Positions 1 to 13,013 are shown, counted from the stretch's first letter. The stretch: 64,000 nucleotides of DNA from Oscarella lobularis (GCF_947507565.1 NC_089180.1:3038001-3102000); one strand, 5' to 3'. The notes: generated from the letters alone by a model not told the origin. Made by a program: numbers and translations.

Positions 1-465
1 AGCACCCCGTGCTTTTGATAAACAGACATTGAGCCAAGCAAGAGTGGCTCAATGCTAGTTTGAACAGGCCCTCCCCGAGTACGGATCGATCAATCTTTTG
101 GTACCACCGCGCCGGGAGACTACGGTATTAGAGGCCGTCTCTCTTCCAGGAGGGTACCGGTGGGGTGGCTGATGACGTCGTGGCTCGCCCGACACTTTTT
201 GGAACGAGTGGCCATTGCTTTTGCGGTGGCTGCCTTGGGCTACGAAGCGTATAAAACTCCGCGCTTTAATATCCAAGAAACACTAAACACAAGAAAAAAA
301 GGAAACAAAAAGAAACACACACAAACAGACAAAAAAACAGGTCAATCCCTGTTTAATTTAGCACCTGACTGAGGTGTCAACAGAGCTAACAGATACACAA
401 ACAGGGGAATGGAGAACAATACACTTAACTTTACGAAGAAGAATACGGTAAGTATAATGGTAAGT
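1..465. other. No recognisable gene; edge of window
   Basis: I see no coding signal here. The only short frames lie opposite or beside the decayed transposase that ends near position 470. The stretch around 285-345 is A-rich and low in complexity. It may be the 3' flank of the hAT-like element described next. Confidence 0.4.
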
Positions 466-469
466 ATAA

Positions 470-2706
470 TGGTTTGATATCAACTCGACAGAGCCATCTT
501 TCTGCGTGCATTTAGAAAGAATAGACTTAAACGTGGGCAACTCTTCAACTGGTTTTGCTGATAAATTCTTCTACTCCTTCACGGTTTTAAAGAATCCAGC
601 TACAGCTTTAAGAATATTGATATTGTCGGCTTGAAGGCATTTTGAAAACGTAGCACACGGCGCAAGCAGATCTACGAAAAAGGCGCAACCAAGCAACAAC
701 TTTGCGTCACAAAGTAAGCTTTGCACGCTGAGCAGCACTTACAGACCTATCTTGCGACAGAGATTCTATGTGAGCGAGATAAGCGCCATATTTTGATAGA
801 ATTCGTTTTATTGCCGCGACTTTATGTGACACCTATCGTGAACCGCACACCCGAACAGGATTAACACCCCCTGGCCTCATTTTAAAAACTTCTTTTAGAT
901 TTGCGACGATTTCTTTGAGCTCCCTCATCTTCTTAGGCGAGTTCTCGTAAAGATAATACTTGCGCATCAACATGTTATCCAGTTGATCAAAGAATGTGTT
1001 TTTCAATGCGTCTTTAACGGCAAGTTCGACACGGTGCGCAAGGCACCACATCCAGAATAGCCAAGGTAGACGATCTTGCATTAATCCTTTTAATCCAGCT
1101 GCTGCTATATTTGCTGACGCACCATCCGTTCCAACACCAACTAATTTGTGGCAGTTGCTTGCGTCGGCGTTAACGTCATCAATCCCTAAGACTTTTAGAG
1201 CGTTTACAACGCAATCAAAAAGGCCTTGTCCAGTTGTTGCTTTCGGCGCGACGACAGTCAAATACGTGTAGTCCAGTCTGTACTTAATTTGTTTGGCGCT
1301 TTCGTCGTGAAGATCGCACGTAATTGCAAGAAATAATTCTACGTCGATCTTTTCTTTGTCGGTAGAGCCGTCCATAACCAGGGAAAAGAACGTGCGTTCC
1401 TTAATCATTTCCTTCAAGCTGTGACGTTGAGCTTTCGCGATAAAATCAACAAAATCTCTGCAAGAATGATCACTCAGATACGACGTTCCGATGTTCACTC
1501 CGTGGTGTTTCTCCAAATCGCAGATCTTGGCAAATATTGTAAGCGGCAAATTTTCTGCCGCTACAAATTTTGCAACGTCGAACTTCCGCTTTAAAGCAGG
1601 AAGCAAGCTCTCTGGTATTTGGACCAGGCCTGTTGCAGCGAGTAGTGGCCTTTTTGCAGTCCCAAAGAAGAAGGAGAAAAATTGGGAAATATTGTAGTAT
1701 ACGACCCCAGACCGCGTTATGCGGTGCCAGCACCGCATAACTAGTCAGGTCACCTGACCCTTGCACGTGACCGTGGCATAGGGTCAGGCCAAACGGGAGG
1801 GGGGGATGTGTTGCACCCCGCACTGTGGAGTGCGGCCCAATCACAGGCCGAGTTGTCTGTGACGTAGGGACCAATTAGCTGTTCTAACCGTTTACGCCCT
1901 CGAATGTTTTTATACGAGTAGCGATGAGTGATCAAGGTCGATCGCACGCTTATGCCACCCAATCGTACGCGATCGTAAGCGAAAATGTGACGATCGTACG
2001 CGAAAGAAAGCAATGTAGTACGCGAAAACGACGAACTCCTCAGCTGCGGAGCTCGTCGCTTCTGCGTACGATCACCTAGACCGCGCCTAGACTTTCCAAT
2101 TCTCCCCTAGTTGTCTCGCTTTTGGGATCTCGAAGCTATGACGTAGAGCGTCTCTAATAACTTAATTCGTTTAGTGCGTACCGCATGCAACACTTGGACC
2201 ATGCGCGTTTGGCCAGACCCTTCCTCCCGAGCGAAGGGTGTGGCCTCCAGACTACCGCATAACGCGGTCTGGGGTCGTATACTACAATATTTCCAAAAAT
2301 TGGTGCTGCTGCTGCTACTACTGGTTACGCCTTCGTCAATCGAGAGGGAGCGCTTCTTTAGCCTCATCGCCTCTACATGTTGATCGCTTTTGGCGTGATC
2401 CCGCAGACTTGTGCATCGAATGGATTCAGCGCCACGAATCCACTTCGAACTGAAGTGCTTTTTTCCCTTCAACCGGCCTTCGAACTCTTGGCAGACTATG
2501 CACAGAAGGTGGGTTACCACTCGCTTGCCTCTTTCCGTCTTGGTAGAGCAATTGAGCCAAACGACTGTGGAAAGATCTCGATCGTATTCTCTTTTCCACT
2601 TCTGGAACTTTGCGTAATCGACGAGACGCGGTTTGGAAGCCGAAGGACCAAGTTTGTTGAACACCATTACGAAGACAAATACGATGCGCACGCTAACAAA
2701 CAACAT
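470..2706 (-). pseudogene. hAT-like transposase / ZNF862-type protein, interrupted
   Basis: Read on the minus strand, 2706-2290 encodes an N-terminus with a zinc-finger-like block (CIVC near 2490, then an SxxCTSLRDHAKSDQH motif), as in the TTF/BED-like finger of vertebrate ZNF862 or C17orf113-type proteins. The frame resumes at about 1690-840 with hAT-like blocks: MDGSTDKEKIDVE, GTDGASAN and the conserved CLAHRVELAVKDAL. Degenerate coding continues to about 470 (LPTFKSILSKCTQKDG) through several stops and shifts. A 0.6-kb inverted-repeat element is inserted between the two halves at 1687-2292. The family is a domesticated or mobile hAT-derived group; here the gene cannot make a full protein. 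The family call rests on motif recognition, and the exact ends are uncertain. Confidence 0.72.
1687..2292. mobile_element. MITE-like inverted-repeat element inside the hAT gene
   Basis: The 32-bp ends at 1694-1725 and 2254-2285 are perfect inverted repeats beginning GTAGTATACGACCCC. They are flanked on both sides by AAATATT/AATATTT, which could be a target duplication or an extension of the repeat. The left end carries an internal hairpin (GCGGTG-CCA-CACCGC, near 1721-1736). The interior holds two short hairpins of the GGYCAGACCC..GGGTNTGGCC kind at about 1745-1795 and 2209-2247. No transposase is encoded. It splits the hAT reading frame, so it inserted later than that gene. Confidence 0.75.
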
Positions 2707-2719
2707 TTCAGCTGAAAAA

Positions 2720-4440
2720 CACTCTTAGGGAAACCTTTACGCTCGCTAGACAAATAGTGAAGTCTACAACACGGCGAAGTACAGTAAAGTCCGCAAGACA
2801 TCAAGTAAAATAGTTTGAACGGCTTCAAAAAATAATCAGACGATTTGCTGATTACTCCAAAATTTAGTCGGACACCCTGTTATTTTCTTCGGGCATTGTT
2901 CGATGTCCGACTGTTATTTCGAGGCCTGATTTTTGGAAAATTGTTAAATTGACATCCCATTTTCGTGACAACGTTGCGCCAGAAGACAGTAGGAATGATT
3001 TTCCTGTTTCAATTCCTCTCCTCAATAAATGGTCAGTCCCAGTTGTGGTGGTTAGGCGTATAGGATCGACATTGGCAACGGCTCTAAAGGATTGCTTCAA
3101 AATAATCTCGTCGATTTTCGTCAGGCGCAATGTCGTCGTCGATTTGTCACGGTCCCAAATTTGGCTGTATCTAGCGTCGTTTTTTGGAATAGCCCTGTGG
3201 AAGGGCATAATTGCCAAGCTCATGCGGCGCACATTGCCGCCGACAGAGCTGTTGCGCCGATACCACAAAGTGACCAATCCGTTCAATGCTACGTGAACGT
3301 ACTGATTCGTGGGACTATCTAAAACCTGGTATGGCTTTAGCTGCCGCCGAACGCTACGGTAGACAAGAGACAAATGAATTCAAGGAAGATATGTGTTGAA
3401 CAGCTCGAGCGCAACTAAGTTTCAGCCAACCTGGTTGGTTTCAGCGACACGGTCAGGGTGTTTTCTATAAAATAGGTGGCAGCGGACTCTGAACGCGTCG
3501 CGAGCATAGCGATTGCGGCAAGAAGCAAGCGAGCCATTATGCAGCGTGTTGATTAGATTATAGGTAGTTGGCAAATCACAGCGAGGCAAGTGCACGCCTG
3601 TACATAATCTGGATCGCTTTCCGCGGCGGATCTCGAACGGCCCGAACAGACAACCCAATGGACTCAGAAGTCTACTGTCGACGTCGTCGATCCTACGACT
3701 CGGGGCGCGTCGTGAACAACTTGAAACCGTCGATCGATATCGAGTAAGTGCTCGCCGCGGCCAAATGCTTCCGTGCCAGTATCGATCGAGTTGGAGTCGC
3801 GCCCCGGCTCGTGGTAATTCGAGTTCACAATGATACGTTTCGCGGATTTGCATGAAGCATTGGCGAAAAATGGCGTGAGAGCGCCTGCTTTATGTGCTCG
3901 GATCGTTGTTGGGGCGTCACTAACTAGCCTAAGGCACATTGGGACGACTTGGCGACCTTTGCTCTGGCTTTTGCATTCGCTTTCGACGATCGGCGTGAGA
4001 CGAGTAGCTATATGGCAATTTATCTTTTTATTCTATAGCTCGCGTGATCGATTATCTGTCACGTCGGCGTTGGTCAAACGGACCGTATGTTGCTGTTACG
4101 ATGATTCACTGAACTGTGCACCGTTCCGCTTGCATCAAGGCAACGAGCCAAAGAAAAGGTAAACCGGGCCTATCGATCAGTAGTAGATGGAACCTCGAAT
4201 GTGGGCTAGAAGTGTTAAAAACAATAATTGAGGCTGCTGTAGCTGTATCTATAGCTGTAGTAACGAAGCCGATCTACACTGTACTGTAGTAGACTTTTTG
4301 ATGTACGTGTTTTATTCTGATGGTGACACGCAGAACTAGCCTTTGAATCGTAAAATCCTAGCCCATTGTTAGTTGTTCTAAGAATAATATTTGTTTGGTT
4401 GGGCGGAGTTAGATACTAAAGAGTGCTAGCGGAAGTTCCG
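2720..4440. other. Unassigned stretch between two dead transposons
   Basis: Several overlapping frames occur. The longest is on minus, 3373-2864, about 170 residues, basic and without a motif I know; another is minus 3853-3422. Codon patterns give no strong preference for one strand. I cannot support a gene here. The region around 4220-4290 has short GCTGTAG repeats. Confidence 0.3.
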
Positions 4441-4571
4441 GTGACGCAAACGACGAGACGCGCCGTGAGAAAAATACGTCGACGCGTGAGCGTGCAGCCG
4501 TTCGACGAGACAGCAAAGGGCGTGGTTTTGGCAGCATCCCTAATAACGTCTATGTCATCCTGAGGGATTGT

Positions 4572-5917
4572 GTGAGAAGGGGCAAGCCTCCGACGCTATC
4601 TCGGGACTCACCATCATTTGCTAGAGACAACGCCGCCCACAACTACCTTCAGAGGAACGTACTGAGTTTTGAAAAAATTTTCTTTCCATGCGATGCTAGG
4701 GAGATCGAGGCCTTAGTGTTTGTTCATTCGCTTACTGGTAAACGCCTAATTGCCCTTCGGGATTCCGACGTTAACAGGATCATTTCGTGGTACTACGACG
4801 TGACAAAGGGCTAAGTATCACTGAAGCTGTGTACGCGCACTACGCGGGAATCTCCAGGAAAAGAATTCAAGAGTGGCTCAACTCCAACGAAGACCACTAC
4901 AAGTTGGATCCAATGTTCAGGAACAAGGGACCTATTGCCCTAGTGGAATCAAGGCGACCTATAGGAAGGCATCAAGTTGATTTGGTTGATTATTCGTTGT
5001 CGCCATCAAAAGCTTGCGATGGCAAAACTTACCGGTACGTTCTTGGAATTATTCAAGATTCCTTCTTCTGCGGAGATTGGAAAGTAAGCATTCTCATGTC
5101 GTTGCCGCGGAACTCTCAACATGTTACTGCATCATTGGCAAGCCCGGCATCTTGCAGTGCGATAGGGGAACTGAGTTCCGCGGCAGCGTTGACGACTATT
5201 GCAAACGAGAGAGAATTAAAATAATTCGATCAACGCCATATCACCCTCAAAGCCAGGGAAAGGTCGAAAGGTCCCATGGCACATGGAAGCGTCGTCTTCT
5301 TCGAGACTCTATGCTGTTGAAAGAGAAAAACGCGGCGTTTTCGTGGGCGGACAATTTACAGGCATACCAGGATCTTTACAACAGCGGTAGTCATGCGCCT
5401 TGGGAAACTTTCTCCGGCCGAAGTGTTTTTTGGAAGAAAGCTCAACGTCATTGGCACATCTGCAAGTGAAGAAGTTGCATCGAGTGAATCTCATGAATCG
5501 AATCATGATCGCGATGGCGATGACGAAGATGAAACGGATTCTGATTGTGAGCTTCCGGAAGACAATGGGGATTCCCAGAGCAGCAGTGATGTGTTATTGC
5601 ACTACAAACAAGCCATTTCCACTCAGAAGATTGCCAGGCGTGCGTCAGCCAAAGCAGCTGAGAAGCTTAAATCATTCCAACCTAGCTACCAAATGTCGAC
5701 GCTTTACGTTGCAGGGGACGAAGAACTTGTCCGATTACCATTATCGTCTCGAAGAGCAAAGGGCAATAGGACATCACTAACAAATATAAACGTTAATCAG
5801 AAAAAAGGCAACTACACAATTTTCAGCGGTGTATTTAATGATGAGAACGGAAAATCTGTTGGGTTGAGGGCCTTACGCACGTTTCGAGAAATGCTCGATA
5901 GTCATCTGAGGAAATGA
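4572..5917 (+). pseudogene. Ginger/KRBA2-like DDE integrase-type transposase, frameshifted
   Basis: The protein resembles the retroviral-integrase-like transposases of Ginger elements and their relative KRBA2. It would cut and join element ends in the nucleus. Visible blocks are an N-terminal RIISWYYDVTKG segment, an SRKRIQEWLNSN segment, then the catalytic core: first Asp in HQVDLVDYS (about 4975), second in ILQCDRGTEF (about 5155) and Glu in QGKVERSHGTW (about 5255). After the core come LSPAEVFFGRK and an acidic hinge (about 5480-5560). The C-terminus ends in LRTFREMLDSHL at 5917. The coding must be read in three successive frames, with shifts near 4795, 5085 and 5395, so the gene is dead as it stands. 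Introns at these points are not evident. A partial copy of the 3' part lies at 27.9 kb. Confidence 0.78.
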
Positions 5918-6345
5918 ATTAAATCGATCGCACTTTAAATACATGAGATGACTTTTAAATGAACAATTAATGGTAAAAGACTTTTATCAAAAACCGTGGT
6001 CATCACTGCGTGTGAAGAGGTAGCAAAACAATGCGCTGGAGCCTATTGCAATTACACTATCGGAAGACTAAGAAAATCTCTCCTAATGCTCTAGATGTTG
6101 TTAGTTTAAATCTTTATTTAAAAATTTCGCTGGCGGCTCAAAGAATATGAAAGAGCTGGTATGGATGAAATAAAACGGCGACCTTGAAGTGAAGTAGGCT
6201 GTCAACGTGTTTAGACCACACAAGAGAATACCCACGGAAAACGATACCTGATTTATACACGTTACACTAGCACCTCTCATTGAATAAATAAACCGTTTGT
6301 CATGTAAGTCTAAATGTGACGTCACCTTGAGCAACTTTGTCCCTC
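5765..6345 (+). repeat. 3' part and flank of the Ginger-like element (copy 1)
   Basis: This segment covers the last codons of the transposase and about 430 bp downstream. It is repeated, in the same orientation and with only scattered differences, at 27944-28506. Homology stops at the same place in both copies (near CCTCAA, 6343 and 28505), which should mark the 3' boundary of the element. Copy 1 has about 11 extra bases near 6316-6327, containing GACGTCAC. Confidence 0.75.
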
Positions 6346-6349
6346 AAGC

Positions 6350-7079
6350 TTCAAGTTGCTCCTGCATGCAGTTACGTTCTTAAACCTTTTTATTCGCCAC
6401 CTCATCTGTCCGCAAAAACGAATGTAAATGACATACATACCCAGTGATAGACAAGTTCCTTTGCAAAATTTGTCAAAGATTCCCGAAATACTGTGTACTA
6501 TCTAAGGATTTGACCAAAACTCAGATTACTGAAGCCCCCGTGTCCTTGAACCATTTGCCGAAATGTCCGGCATGAATCAAAGTACTGTAGTTCCTTTGTG
6601 TTTTTGCGATATCTCTTAAGTACCACAAGAGACGTTTCTACTTCTGACAAAAGTTGCAATGACTAATGTATTTGTGTTTCTACAGCTTAAAAGTCACTTG
6701 CGATCAATAATGAATGCAGAACGATATACGGATCTCGCGGTTTTGGATGTTCATTATCTAAAAGAAACATTCCAAGACAAATAATTTTAAAAAAGTAATA
6801 CTAAATTTTCAAACTAAAACAAAAACGTATCTCTGTTGGCATATTGTACAGTATCGGTCACTATAACCTCTGCACCTCGCTTACTCCTTTGCGGGCTACC
6901 TGCCTTTGGAACAGCAAACTTGATTGTAAAATTGTTTTTGACGCTGTACTCACTCATTTGTTTACTTTTGCCTTTGAAGAGCAACCATCTTTTTAGACGA
7001 TTTCTGATATTTAATATTTTCGCCCTCTCTCAGTTTAGAGGACAGCTCCATGCGTCTGTACTTTGTCGTCAGAAAAGGC
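6350..7079. other. AT-rich, no gene seen
   Basis: Low-GC sequence with short frames only and no recognisable motif on either strand. Confidence 0.4.
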
Positions 7080-7275
7080 GCAGGGGCGAGAAGAGAAATG
7101 ATATAAATTGGCTCAAACGATGGCGGCGGGAACGCAGATATAGGCATCTCCGCCAATGCTTTGAGCTGTGCGACTCGGCTGATTAGACTACGTTTGAAAG
7201 ATGACTTTCTGTTCAAAGCGCTGAGCGCGTTAAAATTTTCTAAAAACGCTTGTTCACGGAAGATGGTATTCGACG
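7080..7275 (+). repeat. Dispersed repeat, copy 1 (coding-like)
   Basis: About 190 bp resembling 16725-16915 in the same orientation. In one frame both copies read IGSN.GGGNADIG then L-I-R-x-R-L-x-D-D-F-L, with differences spread across the unit. This suggests two relics of a once-coding mobile element. I cannot name the protein. Confidence 0.55.
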
Positions 7276-7661
7276 TTGAAGGGTACACAATCACCAGAAT
7301 TCCTTCATGTGCTCCATTTTGTTGCTCTGTTGCTTGCATTCCTTGCGGAATATGCATTCACTAACTCTCATGCACGTGTAGGAAGTCCGCAGTTGAAGGC
7401 ATAATCTGCTCACACATACATTTTATTGCTTGAAGAAAAGGCGAACGCGAACAAGACGTCGTTGCTGAAAACGAGTCATTTCCTCCGGATCCGCCTGCAA
7501 ACGAATTGGGCCAGGTCATTGGTCTAAATGACGTGGTCAGAATAATCAAGTCTGGTCGTGACAAGCAACAGTGTCAACCAACCTTTGACGTCAATCGTGT
7601 AAAAAAATTGCTAGCACGAACTGTCCCTTCTCTAAACGGTAGTACAGAGCAGTAATCGGAC

Positions 7662-8256
7662 GTGAAGGCGCTTTTTGCTGCTTACTCTAAAGTCAAAAAA
7701 GCTAGTCTTACTTTGAAATTGCTTGAGAGTAGAAGGGATGAATTCGCATTTGACGACGGTAAAAAGCTGCAGGTGCCTAGCAACAAGAAAGTGTCTTTAC
7801 AGCGCACCATGCAAAATTCGTTTACGAAATTGAAGAAGAAAAAGTCACGACGAGTTCGATACGCTTACGCAAAACCAACGGAAGTCCAGCAGCGCACCAT
7901 TGTCAAATGGTTTCTCAATGATCGGGAACCAGACAAAGACAATCTTCCGTGGCCGCTCACAAAATATCTTTTTCAAGAAGAAATCTTGGTAAGACAACAC
8001 GTGTTCAAACCATGTTTTTTGATTGAAAGAATAAACTTTTAAAAATAATTTGTTGGTTTTGCCCGGACGACAAGCAGGGTTTGCTGTTGCTTGAAAGAGG
8101 GGTTCGTCTGGGAAAAGAGAGTGTTACTGCTAAGCCTGAGGAACTGCCAGACGACTTAATTGGCATTGACTGGAATGAAAAACAAAAGCAACTAAAACGA
8201 TTTGTGACTCAAGACTGCCTGCAGCGTATGACTTCCCTAGGTAAATTCCAGGATTA
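7662..8256 (+). other. Unassigned lysine-rich ORF, possible two-exon gene remnant
   Basis: An open frame from 7662 to 8042 gives a basic protein with a KLKKKKSRRVRYAYAKP stretch and a PWPLTKYLFQEEIL end. That end is followed by a GTAAGA donor-like site at 7989. A further open stretch at about 8085-8256 (LLLERGVRLGKE, ELPDDLIGIDW) follows and could be a second exon; its join to the first is not resolved. I do not recognise the family. The upstream start is uncertain, because the frame's first codon is GTG rather than ATG. It could be part of a transposon given the surroundings. Confidence 0.3.
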
Positions 8257-8259
8257 ACT

Positions 8260-11200
8260 GCATCGACAGTTACTGTATCTAGAATATAATGAATAGAAGC
8301 AAATACGTCTAAAATTCAATTTCAATTTCACCTTTTAAAAGCCATTTCACTTTTAAGACTTGATGAAAATTTGCTTCAATTAAAGCCGTGTCTTCTCCAG
8401 TCGGTTCACTAGCAGAGAGCTTCCTGGAGCAGTGCACTTTCCTGGCAACTAGGTGCAATGCGACTTCATGTAAGGTTTTTTACCTGTCACATGCTTCTAG
8501 CAGATAAATGTACATGTGGATGATGTCTTGATTCAAGCCCATTTCTGGCTACTGCAGAAGGAGAAAAGCCGCTTTAGAAGCTGGCGGTACCACCTAGGCT
8601 CTGCTACAAGTTACCTATGTCACAGGATGCATTTTCATTTAATTAGCTGTTTTGGCCAAAGCGTCAGTATCTTAAGGCTATTGTGGGGCTAAAATATATA
8701 ATGGATGAGGCTTTGCAATGTTGGGGAGCCCATCTTTTTCAGTTTGAAGCGTATACATTGTATTTTCAGTAAATTTTCAAGAAAGTCGTGCGACTTTTCC
8801 CATAGATCCGCGGGTTGATGGGTTCAGAGGTGAATTTTCCTACTTTACAGATGCAACTAATGCAACAAATTCGCTTTGAAAATTGCTACATACAGTATGC
8901 TTTACCAGAAGAATTCGTTTCTTACGCAATTTTACGTTTGCGCGATATTTCGCACGCATTTACGGAGGTTTGTCTATGTGAAGCCGCTGCACCTTCTTTA
9001 AAAGCGTTTGCGGCTTCTACTGTAAAAGTAATCTAATAGATGAGGTTTGGTGTATGGCCGCAAAGTTTTGAAGGGAAAACTGAAAATTCTGCATTGTTGC
9101 TCCTGGTTAAATTAAATGAGAGACGTCCGAGAAAAAATATATTAGCTTGTTTTTAGCGCTGTACGGGTTGACGCCATACTATCTATATGCTGTCAGCAAT
9201 ATCGCGACGAAAACGGCCAAGGAAACGTTAGCTTTCCTCAAAAAGGAAAATTTTTTGTGGTCAAGAATGGCGTGTAGTTGCGGGCGCGAATGAATTGGAA
9301 TATTCGAAGTGATGCGAATGATGGCTACACAACCGCATCATATCTTGTCTGTAGACAAAGCTATGATAAAATTCCAGGGAAGGTCTAAGATAAAGCAGTA
9401 CGTACCTGCTAAACTCATAAAATTTTGATTCAAGTCGTTTTGCGTAAGCGATGATTAGAGTTCCAGCTACGGTAGTCGGAGGTGGTTGAAACCGAACTTT
9501 TGCCAGCCGTCTTATTATTTTTCCAACCACCTAATAAAAATAAATGTTTAATGAGTCTCTACTTCTATCTTGAAGAAATTCTTGGCACCTCCACTGGTCA
9601 TTTCGTTGCCGATTACTTGCTACCAACACTGCACCGCCCGCGTTAGATATTCCATACAACAAACCTTGCAAAAATTTTATCATTTATTTGAAGAGACACC
9701 ATCACACGTCTGTTCCACTGCGGCTGTTACTCTACTGCGTGACGACCCGGATAACTCCCGGATAACGCCTGATAGCAAACTTTCGTCGACGGTATTTCTT
9801 TTTTCAAGTCCAGTTTTTGTCTTTAAAATTTTTAAAAGACTTGTATTGGCTTGTAAAGATTCTTTTAGAAAGATTCGGCATATGCTTGTGAGAAAACAGT
9901 ACGTTTTGGGTGCCTAAAGTCGCCATGCCACTGAAGCAATTTGCAAGTTTTTCAGAATTTAGGTAAAAGGCAAATTTGTTTATAATTTAATTCTATTTTA
10001 AAAGCAATTAAGGCCAAACCAGGAAACTTCTTTTTCGTGACGCCAGACAGGGATTTTATGTACGGGTGCTAAACCTAGCGTGCGTTTTACGCTGAAGTTT
10101 GCAATTCAAATGAATAAGCATCGCCACTCTTTGCTTTTCCTTTGCCGCATTTGCGCAAAACTGCTTTCGAGACGGTCTAGACGTCAGTATTCGTGCCACA
10201 ATAACGCAGTAGCCATACAAGGCGCTTTCAATGTCAAAACAAAAACAAGAATAACAAGTGTTACAGTTACTGTTAACTAAATAATGATCCTGAATGAGAT
10301 CTCTCAGTTTGATGTTTTTGTAGCGAAACCGATAAAAACGAATTGCAAGTATTAAAAGAGCACCGCGCAAAATATTTTTTTGCCAAACTTTCTACGAAAA
10401 AGCAATCATATAACAAAATAAATATTCGCTGTCATGATATACTTGCAAGTGCCATACGCACTTTAAAGTCTTAAAAAAAAACTTGTTTAAATTTATTATA
10501 GATTAAGCAGCTTCACGCCGAACTGCTACTGGTCTTGGCGAAAAAACAAATCATTTGTGAGCCAGCCCATCCTGCCGTGACGAAAAGCCTCACGGACAAT
10601 AAGATGCGTCTACGCTATAGCATGCCCGACGCCTTTTCAGAAGCAGAGTGCAAAACAATTGCGACGTATGTCTTAAAACATGGCACTCACGCCGATACCG
10701 ATGAAATCTAACGCAGCTTGATTTTTGAATTCTCAGGTTAATCGATTTTTTGCAATGAAATGATTGACAGACTGTAGTCCCAAGCCGCATGAGATGCTGT
10801 ATGTAGGAGTGGTCACGTCCATACACTCCGACGTCAACGTCTATTTCTCCAATTGACCTAACTCCACGATTCGTCTCCGTTATCGTGAGCTTCACTAATT
10901 GGAATTTCGCAAATAATAGTCAAAATTCTATAGACGAGATTATCCTTTTCAATTTTGTCAAACAACATCCTCACAGCTCCTCGCATTTTAGCATTTTTTC
11001 ACGAACGGTACAAAGCACGGCCTCGTAAATTTGCTAGTGCTGCTCCCGTACAGTACTTGCGGTCAGAATTCGCGTCATATCATTGATCGCCCTTATTACA
11101 AACGGAGCGTCTTTTCACATGCCCATTCCTACTGTCCAGGTATGCCAGCAATGCAGTTTAGATTTTCCATCATTGAGGTTTTTTATAACGTAGCATTCAT

Positions 11201-11570
11201 TGCAAAAAAGTTTGATCTTTCTATGTTTAGCCCTATTTCTCACTCGAATCAAGATGCCGATATAGGATCCGATCATGATGGCTGACTACAGCTGCCACAT
11301 TGTATTCTTTTTGGACAGAAAAATATGAAATTGTTTTATTTTATCGGCAAGTGCGATAGCTTGCACGTGCGCGCGGTTCGAATTTTTTTCCAACAATTTT
11401 TTGTCCTCTTTCCTAAAGCGACTTCTATTAACTTCTCTCCTAGACAGATGCAAAGCTATGACCGCAATCCCAAAGCGGGTAATGTCAACAAATTACGTAC
11501 CGCTTATCATTTTTGTGGATTGACTTTATCTCTACCCTTGCAATTTTGACGGCCATTTTCAGCAAATATA
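8260..11570. other. 3.3 kb AT-rich sequence without a supported gene
   Basis: Only short open frames (70-115 codons) on both strands occur, with no recognisable domain, RNA gene or repeat structure. It is probably decayed intergenic or transposon-derived DNA. Confidence 0.4.
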
Positions 11571-11571
11571 T

Positions 11572-11680
11572 TATTCATCAATGAACGTATTCATCAGTCA
11601 TCAATGGTATATTCATCATTCATCAATGATTATTCATCATTCATCAATAAACCTATTCATCATTGATGAATACATACATG
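11572..11680. repeat. ATTCATCA-type simple repeat
   Basis: Imperfect tandem units built on ATTCATCA and ATCAATG run for about 105 bp. The last piece is inverted (CATTGATGAATA), so the tract can also fold back on itself. Confidence 0.8.
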
Positions 11681-11829
11681 TTCACTATTTTTGACCCTGA
11701 TATAGCGCCATATGATTCGATGTGATTCACAGGTAATCTTGAAAATCTATCGGCATTCGCATGTTTCTGCGATGAGCGATATGTAATCAAGTAAATGTAA
11801 GCAGAAGGTAATACATATAGCTCAACGTT

Positions 11830-12000
11830 GGAGTCGAGAAGCGGCCAATACAGATTTTTTTTGCCTAAAAATTTTGGTAAGAGGCTGATGATCAGTGATC
11901 AGTTCGAATTGTCGGCCGTATAGATAAATGTGAAATTTATTCACTCCAAGAATTATTACCAAGAGCTTCTTTATCAATTTGTGAATAATTCTACTCTAAC
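11830..12000 (-). pseudogene. Ty3-type RNase H fragment (copy 1)
   Basis: This segment matches 24360-24560 at the DNA level (shared blocks such as AGCGGCCAATACAGAT and GATCAGTGATCAGTT or its close variant). In the second copy the minus-strand reading is clear: IDKEALNKIFGVKKFYIYLYGR, the RT-RNase H junction of a Ty3/gypsy polyprotein. Here the frame is shorter and more damaged. Confidence 0.6.
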
Positions 12001-12477
12001 TTGGATAGACGAGGTTTTTTCGCGGTAGGGCCCCCTTTTTTTGTCCCTTATTGACATATTATATGCACTCGAACTGTTAAGTGTATGACATAAACGTTTT
12101 TGCCGGTTCTTTGGTAAGACACCCGTTGAAATCGATTTTTGTACCGCGTTATTTACCAAACAAATCATTTAAAGAATAAATTGCACTACATGTATTGCTG
12201 CCATAGATGAGTCTAATTTTTGTTGATCTAGGCAATAAGGAAATCTTCAATGTTGTTCTGCATCCTGGCAATCAGGCTGAACGTTCCTATCAGAGAGGAG
12301 CGCCCGACAACATGTTGACGAAATCGCTGGAGGACCCGTCGTTTATAAAATTGCGTATCAAACAGTGAAAGACGAACCCGTTCCGTCTCGGCGTGTCAGT
12401 TGCAAGACTCGCACGCGCGCAGATGAGCCCGTTGAAGCGCTGCTAAGAATTGGTCATCAAACTAACGCAGTATCTAG

Positions 12478-13013
12478 TCAAACGGTCTTTGCTCTCAGCA
12501 CGGTAGCACTGTCAGGTAAGTAGAGAAAGCCGAGACTGAACGTCACATTAAGATTTAAAAGGATGCTGCTGAGGACCAACACGATGTTGTAAATTCTGGA
12601 ATGCAGCTTCTTAGCACCGGTAAAGTACAAGTAAAAGCAAATAACTCTGACGATCCGACGAGATGCTTTGATCACAAATTCGCCAATATCTGTAATAAAT
12701 GAATAGCCGAGGAGGAAGATAGAGCTACGATTGGACTTTTGTTTTCTGCCAGCTTTGGTCCCACAGGAAGTGGACAAAAATATGCGTATTTCTGCCTGAA
12801 GAATGATATGTTTAGTTTCGATCGTATTGCTTGAAACTGTGGTTGTTTGTGGTGTTGTGCTTGCCATTTTAGGATGAGACCGCGTTGGATATTGCCTAGA
12901 ATAGCATTGGAAAAGAGCAGGAGCGATGCAAACGCCATGACAATAAGGAAAAATGTCCTCCTAAATTTCGCGTAGCAGATCGCGTTAGATGCCGATCTCT
13001 TCTGCAGCGTCAA
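12478..13013 (-). pseudogene. Hydrophobic multi-segment coding relic, GPCR-like at best
   Basis: Two overlapping minus-strand frames together give three hydrophobic stretches: FFLIVMAFASLLLFSNAIL (near 12960), IFLLGYSFITDIGEFVI (near 12700) and IVLVLSSILLNLNVTFSLGF (near 12560). A Ser/Thr-rich linker follows the first. The order resembles TM5-loop-TM6-TM7 of a seven-helix receptor, with an asparagine in the last helix, but no diagnostic DRY or NPxxY motif is visible. One frameshift, near 12870, is needed to join them. This is a tentative call. Confidence 0.25.
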
